This document shows, in pieces, positions 44,883 to 54,331 of a stretch of DNA of 64,000 bases. The notes beneath the pieces are model-generated. The model saw only the letters and a list, made by a program, of their open reading frames with translations. It was not told the DNA's origin and did not search any database. Origin of the DNA: Pseudomonadota bacterium. Lineage in GTDB: Bacteria > Pseudomonadota > Alphaproteobacteria > UBA8366. The stretch spans positions 22,217-86,216 of the forward strand of contig JAYZAS010000019.1 of assembly GCA_036339585.1 (NCBI GenBank). Direction: 5' to 3'. Position numbers and translations under genes: made by a program. Every line of letters begins with the position of its first letter. Within the stretch, counting starts at the first letter, position 1.

Positions 44883-44938
44883 TGCCTTCCAAGCCAAGCA
44901 GAAATAATTTTTCATTATATATCAGACATTTAGCGATA

Positions 44939-44954
44939 TGGCCTATCTCTTGCG
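44939..44954 (+). promoter_or_regulatory. Sigma-54 promoter of fliK-flgD-flgE
   Basis: TGGCCTATCTCTTGCG has the GG and GC elements at exact spacing and a full CTTGC; the -24 half is TGGCC instead of TGGCA. The predicted start is near 44965, a 26-base leader. Confidence 0.7.
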
Positions 44955-44990
44955 GGTTAGGGCACAACTAAATAATATTCGGGTGCCACC

Positions 44991-46601
44991 ATGAACACGC
45001 CAACCAATGTTTCTCCGATCGAAACTTTATATGCGACTAGCGGCGCAGAAAAACGCCGTAACGTGATCAAAGAAGACGGTATAGACCGACGGGAATTATT
45101 TTCGAGTTTAGTTAATGGAGCCTCATTAAGCCAAATCGCTTACGCAGGACTCAGTCAAGAATTCAATCTAACGCTATCCCTACAAGACAATAATTTTAAT
45201 AGTGAATTGCGTGCAGTAGACCAAGACCCTATCCACAACCAAACATTTGCACCAACCCCAGATAAGAGAGACACAGTCACTAAGTTGGAAGATGCACCGG
45301 CTACTTTGGATAATGAACAGTCAGTTGAGGAAAGTGTCACTGAAAATGCAGGTCCCCAGATTGAAAATAATTACTTTTCGGACCCTGATGTTGATCAAAG
45401 CCCAATAACCGAGTTTAAAGGGGCTAAATCAATAAACCAAACGGAAAAGATAAACGATAGCACATCAATAACGCCACAAACGCCGGAAATGCAGGTTGCG
45501 GTTCCAATAACATCGCGGCCAGAATCCGCAACCCAAGGACCACGCGAGGTTGCCCGTGCGAATAACGCTGCTACTGTCGCTCAATCTCAAACTCGGGACT
45601 CTGTCTCTTTGCAAGTTACAAAAGCGGAGGAGGTAAGCTCTAATGCGGTAATGCGCAATGCGGAAAATGCGAAGGGTAATGGGCTGCGAGCTAAGGTTAC
45701 GGAGGCACCTGAGGAATTAGTATCTCAGCCATCCGCTAACCTCGCAGCTAGTTCGGCTGTTTCTGCTCAGGCAAATCAGCAGAATCGAGTTGGAGGAGAT
45801 CCAGTTCGCCTTCCGGCAGGTGATCTCGCCAATGATGGTGACATTGCGTTAAACGGGGCTGTAACTAGACAAGGAAGCAAGCAAGGAACGGCCAACCAAC
45901 AAAATAATAATTCACTAAATCAACCAGGAACACAGGCTAAAAATGACTCTCAAGGCACTGCATCAGGCGCCCAACAGTCAGCTGAACAGGCATTGGCAGC
46001 AGCTACCCAACGAAATAATCTCTTCGCAGCAACACTTGCCCGCTCTGGCGTTACTCAGAGTCAACCTAGCATCCAACCGGTTGGTGGAGATCTTGGAGTA
46101 GGTAATGCGACTAATGGACAACAACAGCCCACAAGAACCACTGACCTACCACAGCCACAGAGAGCAAGACCCCAGCTACCTCCTCGATTCGTAAGTGAAC
46201 AAATCTCGGTGCAGGTTCAACGTGCTCTCGGTCAGGGCACCGACCGCATTAATATACAGTTAAAACCAGCAGAGCTTGGCAGAATAGAAGTTAAGCTAGA
46301 GGTCGCACATGACGGCAAAATAAATGCTGTAATCGCTGCTGAGCGCTCCGATACGCTAGATTTGCTGCGTCAGGACGCGCGCCATTTACAGCAATCTTTG
46401 CAGGGTGCCGGGCTTAATGCCGACTCTTCTAGCCTGAGCTTCACACTCAAAAACCAAGACAACAGCTTCCAGCAAGCACTCGGCAAAGATGAAAGAGATG
46501 ACGCCGAGGAGGCAGAAACATTAGACAATGATGCCGACGCTGGCTCTGCACCAACAGACCGCCAAATTGTTAGCGACGATAAGATAGACGTCCAAGTTTA
46601 A
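44991..46601 (+). CDS. fliK: Flagellar hook-length control protein FliK
   Basis: FliK is a secreted ruler that sets hook length and triggers the FlhB switch. The 536 residues are mostly disordered and rich in N, Q, T, A and S, with the globular FliK C-terminal domain at about 400-495: RINIQLKPAELGRIEVKLEV, then LRQDARHLQQSLQGAGLNAD, followed by a highly acidic tail. The start has no strong ribosome site but fits the promoter position. flgD follows 32 bases downstream, the usual fliK-flgD-flgE order. Confidence 0.93.
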   Translation: MNTPTNVSPIETLYATSGAEKRRNVIKEDGIDRRELFSSLVNGASLSQIAYAGLSQEFNLTLSLQDNNFNSELRAVDQDPIHNQTFAPTPDKRDTVTKLEDAPATLDNEQSVEESVTENAGPQIENNYFSDPDVDQSPITEFKGAKSINQTEKINDSTSITPQTPEMQVAVPITSRPESATQGPREVARANNAATVAQSQTRDSVSLQVTKAEEVSSNAVMRNAENAKGNGLRAKVTEAPEELVSQPSANLAASSAVSAQANQQNRVGGDPVRLPAGDLANDGDIALNGAVTRQGSKQGTANQQNNNSLNQPGTQAKNDSQGTASGAQQSAEQALAAATQRNNLFAATLARSGVTQSQPSIQPVGGDLGVGNATNGQQQPTRTTDLPQPQRARPQLPPRFVSEQISVQVQRALGQGTDRINIQLKPAELGRIEVKLEVAHDGKINAVIAAERSDTLDLLRQDARHLQQSLQGAGLNADSSSLSFTLKNQDNSFQQALGKDERDDAEEAETLDNDADAGSAPTDRQIVSDDKIDVQV

Positions 46602-46633
46602 AAAATTTACAAAAAATGCTGGAGTTTCAATAG

Positions 46634-47314
46634 ATGTCAGACATCGCAGCACTTACCTCAACTGCAACGGCATTAGCCGGAGCAAACAATACTCAGTCAG
46701 AATCTGCACTATCACAACTGACTGAGGACTTGGATAATTTCTTAACTATCCTTACGACACAACTGCAGCATCAAGATCCACTAGAGCCACTAGACACCCA
46801 TGAATTCACTCAACAACTAGTTCAGTTTAGTTCAGTAGAACAATTGATCGCCCAAAATAAGAATCTCGAAAGCATTATAGAGCTACAACAAAATGCTATG
46901 GCGATTTCGGCAGTTTCATATATGGGCAAACAAGTCTCGGCCACAGGTCAGGAAAATATGCTCGAGGAGGGGCAATCAACATTTAGTTATACTCTTCCTC
47001 AGAATGCAGCAGCGGCATCTGCAACAATCACGAATGAGGCTGGCAGCACGGTTTACTATGGTGCAGCAGAAACGACTTCAGGCAAACATTCTTTTGTATG
47101 GGACGGAAGTTCTACAACGGGAGTGGCGCAACCTGATGGTAAATATCAACTCACAATCAACGCAACAAATCCTGACGGGCAGCCTATTACGCCGTCCTAC
47201 GGAATTACCGGTTCTGTAACTGGGGTCGAGTTTGACGGAGGAACTGCAGTTCTAAGTATAGGATCCGTCAAGGTACCTTTGACAAATGTCACACAAATCC
47301 ACGATACGGAATAA
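46634..47314 (+). CDS. flgD: Hook cap protein FlgD
   Basis: FlgD forms the scaffold at the hook tip for FlgE assembly. The 226 residues have the N-terminal FLTILTTQLQHQDPLEPLDT followed by HEFTQQLVQFSSVEQLI, the family signature, and a C-terminal Ig/tudor-like part (VWDGSSTTGVAQPDGKYQL). The length is typical. It lies between fliK and flgE, as in most flagellar clusters. Confidence 0.95.
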   Translation: MSDIAALTSTATALAGANNTQSESALSQLTEDLDNFLTILTTQLQHQDPLEPLDTHEFTQQLVQFSSVEQLIAQNKNLESIIELQQNAMAISAVSYMGKQVSATGQENMLEEGQSTFSYTLPQNAAAASATITNEAGSTVYYGAAETTSGKHSFVWDGSSTTGVAQPDGKYQLTINATNPDGQPITPSYGITGSVTGVEFDGGTAVLSIGSVKVPLTNVTQIHDTE

Positions 47315-47431
47315 AGTAAAATTTTGTGAGCAATAACGAGGCATTATCAAAACAACGAGCAACCAATCCCAGTCACAGGGGACACCATTTAACTAAACCA
47401 TCACAAGGTTTGAGATTAAGAGGGACATGAT

Positions 47432-48760
47432 ATGAGTGCATTTAGTTTATTCGGTGGCATGCGGGCAGCAGTGTCTGGCCTATTTGCGCAAAGCCAATCA
47501 CTTGGAATGATTGGAGATAATATTGCCAACGTAAATACACACGGTTACAAAGCAGTGCGCAACAGGTTCTCATCCCTTGTAACGACCGCATCTAATCAAA
47601 CAACCCATTCCCCGGGAGGAGTACAGTCTAACGTTCTGAGAGGAGTTGACCAGCAGGGTCTTCTTGAAGCAGCGTCCTCGTCAACTGATTTGGCAATCTC
47701 TGGCAATGGAATGTTTGCAGTAAATGCTGAAGCGGATAGTACTGGCGATTATCTTTTTACCCGAGCAGGTTCATTTCGTGCAGACCTTGATGGCAACCTT
47801 GTAAATGCCGGAGGTTATTATCTTTTAGGATTTCCGGTTACAAACCAAGTGCCTCAGGAAACTAATATCCTCACTGAACTTGAGGTAGTAAATATTTCCG
47901 ATGATGTCGGCGTACCAGCTGAAACAACGACGATCGACCTTGGAGCAAACTTAAAGGCATCCGCTGCGACTGGTGACACTTTTGACCTTGGTATACAGGT
48001 TATCGATAAACAGGGTACACCTGAAACGCTTACATTAACGTTTACCAAAAATGCCACCGTAAATACCTGGGACATAACAGCTGCAATAACGAACGCAAGT
48101 TTCGTCAATACTGCCTCGGACGCCCTTCTTACGGGCACTCAAACCCTGGGTCAGGTGGTGTTCAACGCCGACGGAACGCTTGATTCGACAAATCTAACAA
48201 GTCAAACCATCGATACTGCACTTACGACAAATTCTGATGGATTTACGTTCAGCCTCGACTTCGACAACGATTTTGCAACTGGCACCTCTGAGGACAGAAC
48301 ATCGATAACACTTGGCTTGGGAACTGTCGATACTGCGTTAGGCCTACATCAATTTGAAGGGGTTTATACACCCAACTACATTAGTCAAGACGGCAGACAG
48401 TTCGGTTCCATAACTGGCGTTTCGGTTGCGGAAGATGGTGTTGTCACGGCGCAATTTGATAATGGCGAGTTACGCGTTATCAGCCAAGTGCCTATAGTAA
48501 CATTTGCCAACCCCAATGAGCTTACAGAGGAGACTGGCAATGTTTACAAACAAAATGCAGAGTCTGGGGCTGGCCTCATAAAGACCGCGAATTCTGGTGG
48601 AGCAGGCCTTATACAAGCTAACGCATTAGAGTCTTCAACAGTTGACTTGGCAGATGAGTTCACTCGAATGATCATGACACAGCGAGCATTCTCAGCTAAC
48701 ACAAGAATGATTACTACTGGCGATGAAATGCTCGAGGAACTCGTAAGGTCTGTGCGTTAA
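47432..48760 (+). CDS. flgE: Flagellar hook protein FlgE
   Basis: FlgE polymerises into the hook. The 442 residues begin with MRAAVSGLFAQSQSLGMIGD and NIANVNTHGYKAVRNRFSS, contain SSSTDLAISGNGMFAV and end with the helix VDLADEFTRMIMTQRAFSAN then TRMITTGDEMLEELV. The ribosome site is AGAGGGA. A strong terminator follows within 30 bases, so it closes the fliK-flgD-flgE operon. Confidence 0.96.
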   Translation: MSAFSLFGGMRAAVSGLFAQSQSLGMIGDNIANVNTHGYKAVRNRFSSLVTTASNQTTHSPGGVQSNVLRGVDQQGLLEAASSSTDLAISGNGMFAVNAEADSTGDYLFTRAGSFRADLDGNLVNAGGYYLLGFPVTNQVPQETNILTELEVVNISDDVGVPAETTTIDLGANLKASAATGDTFDLGIQVIDKQGTPETLTLTFTKNATVNTWDITAAITNASFVNTASDALLTGTQTLGQVVFNADGTLDSTNLTSQTIDTALTTNSDGFTFSLDFDNDFATGTSEDRTSITLGLGTVDTALGLHQFEGVYTPNYISQDGRQFGSITGVSVAEDGVVTAQFDNGELRVISQVPIVTFANPNELTEETGNVYKQNAESGAGLIKTANSGGAGLIQANALESSTVDLADEFTRMIMTQRAFSANTRMITTGDEMLEELVRSVR

Positions 48761-48788
48761 AGGAACTCTGTAAACAAAAGATTGAATT

Positions 48789-48820
48789 AAGCGGCCTGCA
48801 AAAGCAGGCCGCTTTTATTT
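48789..48820 (+). terminator. Terminator after flgE
   Basis: AAGCGGCCTGC, an AAAA loop and GCAGGCCGCTT form a perfect eleven-base-pair stem followed by TTATTT; a textbook intrinsic terminator 28 bases after the flgE stop. Confidence 0.93.
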
Positions 48821-49142
48821 ATGGCGTTGTAAATGTCTTGTTAATCCGCACGACCTTAATTGGCTCCCTTGTTATCTTTCGAACGAAAAATCTCACGTTC
48901 AAACATCTCAACCACACTGTATCCTGCGGTTCTTAAAACCCTTAAAAAAATCAATTAATTATTCAACAAGTCACACTAACAGCAGAAGAGGTGGAGTTTT
49001 ATTGAATTGGCCACACAGACCTCATTATCAAATACAACCTATCCTAAACTTTGTATTGGTAAAGTTTTCTTAGAGTTTTTAGTGCAATTTACATTGAATT
49101 TGAAATTATCGCTTGCCTTTGTTTAATTTATTCTCTTTAGTA

Positions 49143-49155
49143 GGCAATTTTTACC
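49143..49155 (+). promoter_or_regulatory. Operator candidate upstream of fliF
   Basis: GGCAATTTTTACC is a one-mismatch form of GGCA-N5-TGCC, centred 110 bases upstream of the weak -24 element at 49258, the same geometry as at the strong promoters. Confidence 0.4.
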
Positions 49156-49257
49156 CACTTTTAACTTCATTTATATTTCATATTGCTTTATTTTATTTAT
49201 AATATTTTATAAAGTTTACAGAGTCGATAATTCCGACTTTAGAAATTTAAAAAATGA

Positions 49258-49273
49258 TGGTGATGCTTTTGCA
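49258..49273 (+). promoter_or_regulatory. Possible sigma-54 promoter of the fliF operon
   Basis: TGGTGATGCTTTTGCA keeps the GG, a full TTGCA and the exact spacing, but lacks the CAC of the -24 half. The predicted start is 49284, a 105-base leader. It is supported mainly by the operator-like site at the expected distance. Confidence 0.4.
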
Positions 49274-49388
49274 TGTTTAAGCACGAAGAATTTGAGTTCT
49301 ACAAAAAATGCGTTGGGATACTCATAGCAATCAATACGAGTAACAGCGGGATGCCTAATAGTGTCGAGAGCGTTATGGGCAAGCAGTC

Positions 49389-51125
49389 ATGAATTCGTTG
49401 TTTGAAACAATAAGAAACCTAGGAGTCGGACGCCTCGTCGCAATGGCCGGGGTCACCCTCGCAATAATTGGTTTTTTTCTCTTCATGTGGAATCGGCTGA
49501 GCACTGGCCAACTTGCTGTGCTTTTCACTGATCTTGATAGTCGCGATAGTAATCAGATTATTGCAAATTTGCAGGGTGCCAACGTGCACCACAAAGTTTC
49601 CAAAGATGGCAGCCGGATAATGGTGCCTTCAGACCAAGTTAACCAGCTACGTCTAAGCTTAGCGCAACAGGGAATACCAGCATCAGGTTCAATCGGCTAT
49701 GAATTATTCGATCGTGATCAGTCAATCGGCACTTCAAGTTTCGTACAAAACATAAACCGTATTCGTGCATTGGAAGGTGAGCTTGCTCGAACCATAGCTG
49801 GTTTTCAGTCGGTGCGCAGTGCACGAGTGCATCTTGTTCTGCCGAGGCGTGAACTGTTTTCCCGCCAGCAAGTTGAGCCTAGCGCATCGGTGATATTGCG
49901 CATGAGGGGGGCGGTCAGACTTGATCGCGCTCAAATTCAAGCTGTTCAACACCTTGTAGCGAATGCCGTTCCATCCTTAAAAGCCAGCAGAATTTCAATC
50001 GTTGATGACCGAGGTGCCCTTCTTGCCCGTGGCGGCGACAAGGGTGATGGACAAGGGGCAGGCGAAACTGCAAATGAGCTTAAAGTTGCTTTTGAGGGAC
50101 GGATGACTAGAACCTTGGAGCAGCTACTAGAGCCCAGCGTTGGTATAGGTAATGTGCGTGCAGAAGTGCGAGCTGACATGGATTTTGATCGCATCGTGAC
50201 GCAGGAGGAAAAGTATGATCCCCAAGGCCAGGTCATTCGATCCTCGCAAAATATAACAGAGTCATCCAGCTCAAGCGAGGCAAAAAATGACGCCGTATCT
50301 GTAGCCCAGAACTTGCCCGATGCTCCCAACCAAGATGCCGGTCAAGGCGGAACTCAAACGGGCAGCCAGAGGACAGAGGAATCTACGAATTTTGAGATTT
50401 CGAAGACAGTAACAAATCATGTAAAAGAAATAGGAAGCGTTAGGAGGCTCTCGGTTGCGGTTCTTATCAATGGCACTATCACTACTGAGCCAGACGGTAC
50501 AGAGACGTACAAGCCCCGCTCTAAAGAAGAGCTGGACAACATAGAAAAACTGGTAAAGTCCGCTATCGGGTTTGACGCAAGTCGAAACGATAAGATTGAA
50601 GTAGTAAATATGCGTTTCGCACCGTTACCACAAACAATAGATGATGAGCGCAGCACGTTCTTTGGCTTCACCACGGCTGACATACGTCGTATTATCGAAG
50701 TGCTCGCCCTCGCTTTTGTCGGAATTCTGGTGATGCTGTTATTTGTTCGACCCATGGTGCTGAAGATTTTTGAAAGCACTCAAGCAGCATCCAGAGCACG
50801 GATAGGAGCGGACGGAGAAGCGCAATTACTGGCAGGTGCTGGCATGGCTCAGATATCGGCCCCCCCTGAAGGGCAAGTCGATGAAAACGGAATGCCTGTT
50901 CAAGCATCCGCAACAGAACCAACAACGTCGACTCTAGATTCTGGTGAAGAGACTGTTATGCCAATTACGCCAAAGAAAGCCAGCCGCATAGATATTAATC
51001 TCGATGCCCTTGAAGGTAACTTGGAAGAAACCTCGCTGATGAAAATTGGTGAAATTGTCGACAAGCACCCGGAAGCAGCCATTGCGGTTATTCGAAATTG
51101 GCTAACCCAGGACAAAGGCTACTAG
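49389..51125 (+). CDS. fliF: Flagellar MS-ring protein FliF
   Basis: FliF forms the MS ring that houses the exporter and carries the C-ring. The 578 residues have two membrane segments (about 14-34, LVAMAGVTLAIIGFFLFMW, and about 438-460, IIEVLALAFVGILVMLLFV), the periplasmic blocks ALEGELARTIAGFQSVRSAR and VHLVLPRRELFS, and a C-terminal FliG-binding tail (VIRNWLTQDKGY). It is the first gene of fliF-fliG-fliH-fliN-motA-flbD-flhA. Confidence 0.96.
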   Translation: MNSLFETIRNLGVGRLVAMAGVTLAIIGFFLFMWNRLSTGQLAVLFTDLDSRDSNQIIANLQGANVHHKVSKDGSRIMVPSDQVNQLRLSLAQQGIPASGSIGYELFDRDQSIGTSSFVQNINRIRALEGELARTIAGFQSVRSARVHLVLPRRELFSRQQVEPSASVILRMRGAVRLDRAQIQAVQHLVANAVPSLKASRISIVDDRGALLARGGDKGDGQGAGETANELKVAFEGRMTRTLEQLLEPSVGIGNVRAEVRADMDFDRIVTQEEKYDPQGQVIRSSQNITESSSSSEAKNDAVSVAQNLPDAPNQDAGQGGTQTGSQRTEESTNFEISKTVTNHVKEIGSVRRLSVAVLINGTITTEPDGTETYKPRSKEELDNIEKLVKSAIGFDASRNDKIEVVNMRFAPLPQTIDDERSTFFGFTTADIRRIIEVLALAFVGILVMLLFVRPMVLKIFESTQAASRARIGADGEAQLLAGAGMAQISAPPEGQVDENGMPVQASATEPTTSTLDSGEETVMPITPKKASRIDINLDALEGNLEETSLMKIGEIVDKHPEAAIAVIRNWLTQDKGY

Positions 51126-51151
51126 GTTGAACAGAGAGTAGGTGGAGGTAA

Positions 51152-52171
51152 ATGCGCGTACGCGAAGATATTAGAGGCCTAACTGGCCTAGAGAAAGCTG
51201 CAATTTTGCTGCTCGCGCTTCATGAAGAACACTCATCCGTTCTATTTTCGCGGTTAGATGAGGAAGAAATCCGAGAATTATCTACGACAATGTCTAGCCT
51301 TGGGAATGTTAGCGCCAATTTGGTAGAGCGATTATTCGTCGAGTTCGCAGAGCAACTAGGGGCTAGCGGGTCTCTTGTGGGTACTTTCGAAAGCACCGAA
51401 CGTCTTCTTGAAAAAGTACTCGGTTCGGAAAAAGTTGGCGACATGCTTGAGGAAATCCGTGGGCCTGCCGGACGCACCATGTGGGACAAGCTTGCTAACG
51501 TAAATGAAGTTGTTCTCGCAAACTATTTAAAAAATGAATATCCACAAACGGTTGCCGTAGTGCTGTCGAAAATTCGACCTGATCATGCTTCTCGTGTGCT
51601 TGCTTCTTTGCCAGAAAACTTTGCGATGGAAGCTATTATGCGTATGCTCCGCATGGAAACGGTGCAACAAGAAGTGGTGGATGATGTCGAAATGACCTTA
51701 CGAAAGGAGTTTATGACTAATCTTGCACGTGCGCAGGGTCCTGATAGCCACGAGATGATGGCGGAAATTTTTAACGGTCTAGATCGTAATACCGAAGAGA
51801 AATTTATGACAATGCTTGAAGAGCGAAACCTTGAAGCATCTGAAAAAATTAGATCTCTAATGTTCACGTTCAACGATTTAGCCAAACTCGACCCACAGGG
51901 CGTCCAAACATTCTTGCGCGAAGTCAATACAGAGACGCTTGGAATTGCTCTCAAAGGGGCAACAGATAGTTTACGCGATCTCTTTTTTAGTAATATGTCT
52001 GAACGTGCGGCTAAAATTCTTCGAGAAGATATGGAGGCTATGGGGCCTGTAAGATTGTCTGAAGTCGACGAAGCACAATCAGAATTGGTAACTGCTGCAA
52101 AAGATCTTGCTGAGCGTGGCGATATTCTAATCGCAGAAGGCGACGACAAAGATGACGAGTTAATTTATTAG
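51152..52171 (+). CDS. fliG: Flagellar motor switch protein FliG
   Basis: FliG is the C-ring component that binds FliF and contacts the stator. The 339 residues have the N-terminal [17 protein letters not shown], the central [20 protein letters not shown] and [10 protein letters not shown] blocks, and the C-terminal domain with [20 protein letters not shown] and [16 protein letters not shown] carrying the charged torque residues. Start is 26 bases after fliF with GGAGG upstream. Length is normal. Confidence 0.96.
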   Translation: MRVREDIRGLTGLEKAAILLLALHEEHSSVLFSRLDEEEIRELSTTMSSLGNVSANLVERLFVEFAEQLGASGSLVGTFESTERLLEKVLGSEKVGDMLEEIRGPAGRTMWDKLANVNEVVLANYLKNEYPQTVAVVLSKIRPDHASRVLASLPENFAMEAIMRMLRMETVQQEVVDDVEMTLRKEFMTNLARAQGPDSHEMMAEIFNGLDRNTEEKFMTMLEERNLEASEKIRSLMFTFNDLAKLDPQGVQTFLREVNTETLGIALKGATDSLRDLFFSNMSERAAKILREDMEAMGPVRLSEVDEAQSELVTAAKDLAERGDILIAEGDDKDDELIY

Positions 52172-52240
52172 AAGAACAATTGAGGACATACAAAGTTAAT
52201 CTGCAGGTTTTTTTAAACCCCTATTAGTTGTAAGGTAAAA

Positions 52241-53017
52241 ATGAACGCATTGGCTAAACCAAATCAAACTCAAGACAGCACTATGGATGCTCAGCCTTTT
52301 GATTTTGGCGTATCATTTGACAAGCCAAAAGTTACTGAGCAAGAGGAAGTTGAGGAAGTTGAGGCAGAACCAACATTCTCGATGGAAGAAGTGGAGGCCG
52401 CCAAACAAAAGGCCTTTGATGAAGGACAAGCAGCCGCTAATGAAATTGCTCAGAATTGCTTTGAGTCTAAAATCACAGAAGCCCTAGAAAAAATTGCGAT
52501 TGAAATAGGTGTTCTGGAAGACGAACAACAACGATTACATAGAAGCACGCAGGCATTAGCAAGTGAGTTAGTCCGCCGCATTGGTGAGCGTTTACTTCCT
52601 CAGACGGCAGCAGTACACGGATTTGAGGAAATTGAGCATGCTCTTGAACAATGCTTAGACCTAATAAATGAAAATGTTAGGGTTACAATTCGGGTTCATA
52701 CTGATTGCGCAGCGGAGATAGAAAAGCGCTTCCAGAGCATGCTTGGAAGCCATAAATGTCAGGCAGACATCACCATAGTAGGCGATGAGAAAATGGGCCC
52801 CGCAGATTGCGCAATCATGTGGGGTGATGGGGGTGCTGAGCGTGATTTCGATAGTCTTTGGGGCACCATTGATGCCACATTGTCAAAATTTGAAAAAAAT
52901 ATCACCAAGAACCCTCACAAATCTGAGATAGATCAAAGCGAAGACCATTTGGGAGCTGAATTGGAGCATAACAAGCTTGACAACAAAATCACTGAAACAA
53001 AACCTGCCGGCACCTGA
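52241..53017 (+). CDS. fliH: Flagellar export ATPase regulator FliH
   Basis: FliH forms the stalk that links the FliI ATPase to the C-ring and regulates it. The 258 residues have an acidic, poorly conserved N-terminus (E-rich at about 35-60), a helical middle and a C-terminal VTIRVHTDCAAEIEKRFQSM then GPADCAIMWGDGGAERDFDS, the family's conserved end. A polar 40-residue tail is extra. It lies between fliG and fliN. FliH is weakly conserved, so context adds to the call. Confidence 0.85.
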   Translation: MNALAKPNQTQDSTMDAQPFDFGVSFDKPKVTEQEEVEEVEAEPTFSMEEVEAAKQKAFDEGQAAANEIAQNCFESKITEALEKIAIEIGVLEDEQQRLHRSTQALASELVRRIGERLLPQTAAVHGFEEIEHALEQCLDLINENVRVTIRVHTDCAAEIEKRFQSMLGSHKCQADITIVGDEKMGPADCAIMWGDGGAERDFDSLWGTIDATLSKFEKNITKNPHKSEIDQSEDHLGAELEHNKLDNKITETKPAGT

Positions 53018-53032
53018 CGGCATTAGGAGGCC

Positions 53033-53410
53033 ATGATGGCTGATGAAACTGATCTGGAATTGAATGAAATTGACGATGAAGCAGATGGCGCGCCAGATCA
53101 AGCGCAAAAAAGCGGTTCCCAAGAACAGGTTGATGATGAAACTTTAGATGGGCCAACTGGAGCACAAGATTTGGAAGCAGTTTATGAAATTCCAGTTCGT
53201 GTCTCTGCAGTTTTGGGCACCGCGACCATGCAGGTCAATCAGCTTTTGAAGCTTGGCAGAGGCGCGGTTGTTGAGCTTGACCGTAAGGTTGGTGAAGCCA
53301 TTGACATCTATGTTAATAATCGACTTGTTGCTCGTGGAGAGGTAGTCGTTGTTGATGATAAGCTCGGCATCACCATGACAGAAATTATCAAAACTGATCA
53401 AAGCACCTGA
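53033..53410 (+). CDS. fliN: Flagellar motor switch protein FliN
   Basis: FliN forms the base of the C-ring and binds the FliH-FliI complex. The 125 residues have an acidic leader (residues 1-45) and one SpoA domain: YEIPVRVSAVLGTATMQVNQ, LLKLGRGAVVELDRKVGEAI and DIYVNNRLVARGEVVVVDDK. GGAGG precedes a double ATG (53033 or 53036). It is followed by the MotA gene 17 bases downstream. Confidence 0.96.
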   Translation: MMADETDLELNEIDDEADGAPDQAQKSGSQEQVDDETLDGPTGAQDLEAVYEIPVRVSAVLGTATMQVNQLLKLGRGAVVELDRKVGEAIDIYVNNRLVARGEVVVVDDKLGITMTEIIKTDQST

Positions 53411-53427
53411 GAGGTTGCAGCTAAAAA

Positions 53428-54270
53428 ATGGTTTCTAATATTGGCCCCGGCGAAGACTTGGCAAGAGCCACTCTACCCCGAGCACCTCGTGCTAAGACAT
53501 CAATCGATATTGCTACTATAGCTGGTATACTAGGGGCATTTCTTCTGGTTACGACTGCGATAATGCTAGGAGGTTCACCTGACGCGTTCCTCGATTTAAA
53601 TTCAATATTAATTGTTATTGGCGGCACATTAGGGATTGTAACGGCGTGCTTCTCACTAGATGAGATAAAGGGCTCCTTTAAGGTTGTTTTACAAGCCTTT
53701 TTTCATGCTAGTCGAGACACTGAAGCAACAGCACAGCATCTGCTTCACATTGCAGAGATCGCAAAGAAAAAAGGTGTCCTAGCTCTCCAAAAACATCTCA
53801 CTCACCTCAAAAGCGCGAGTATACTTTATAAGGGCATTGAGATGGTTGTCGATGGTTCATCTGGTGATGATGTGGAGGCTATGATGAAGCAAGAATTTCA
53901 AACCTTGGCCCATCGTAATGATTCTACAATAAGAGTTTTACAAAAAGCCGCTGAGATATCGCCGGCTATGGGGCTTATTGGCACACTGGTTGGCCTAGTG
54001 CAAATGTTAGGCAATCTCGAGGATCCCAGCACAATGGGACCGAGCATGGCGATTGCATTGCTCACCACCTTTTATGGGGTTATTCTCGCCAATATGGTGT
54101 TTACACCGTTAGCTTCAAAACTCGAACGAAATTCCTCAGAAGATATGTTAATCGCCTCACTCTATGTGATGTCAGCTGCCTCAATTGGACGAAAAGAAAG
54201 TCCAAGACGATTGGAAATGTTATTAAATACAGTGCTTCCTCCAGAACATCGTATCAAGTATTTCGACTGA
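53428..54270 (+). CDS. motA: MotA/PomA-type stator protein
   Basis: MotA/PomA is the channel-forming stator partner of MotB. The 280 residues have four membrane segments (about 28-48, 55-75, 180-200, 210-235) and the family blocks LIVIGGTLGIVTACFSLDEI, AAEISPAMGLIGTLVGLVQM and AIALLTTFYGVILANMVFTP. The sequence is closer to the PomA/MotP branch than to E. coli MotA, judging by length and the AEISPAMGLIGTL block; the coupling ion cannot be read from this. Its probable partner MotB is encoded 40 kb away. Confidence 0.92.
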   Translation: MVSNIGPGEDLARATLPRAPRAKTSIDIATIAGILGAFLLVTTAIMLGGSPDAFLDLNSILIVIGGTLGIVTACFSLDEIKGSFKVVLQAFFHASRDTEATAQHLLHIAEIAKKKGVLALQKHLTHLKSASILYKGIEMVVDGSSGDDVEAMMKQEFQTLAHRNDSTIRVLQKAAEISPAMGLIGTLVGLVQMLGNLEDPSTMGPSMAIALLTTFYGVILANMVFTPLASKLERNSSEDMLIASLYVMSAASIGRKESPRRLEMLLNTVLPPEHRIKYFD

Positions 54271-54331
54271 TATTACCGGAGATTTTGGACAAATCAAATT
54301 TGCGCCTTAGAGCGTCAGAACGGGAAAAGAA

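Larger units (their letters stand above)
48821..49388. other. Long AT-rich region upstream of fliF
   Basis: No gene is supported in this 568-base stretch. The proximal part carries an operator-like GGCAATTTTTACC (49143-49155) and a weak sigma-54-like element (49258-49273). The distal part (48830-49130) has many A/T runs and TTAA-containing words but no TTAA-N7-TTAA pair that would support a CtrA site. Confidence 0.55.

Noticed and set aside
48934..48960. TTAA repeats upstream of fliF considered as a CtrA site
   Set aside because: The spacings are five and nine bases, not the seven expected for TTAA-N7-TTAA.
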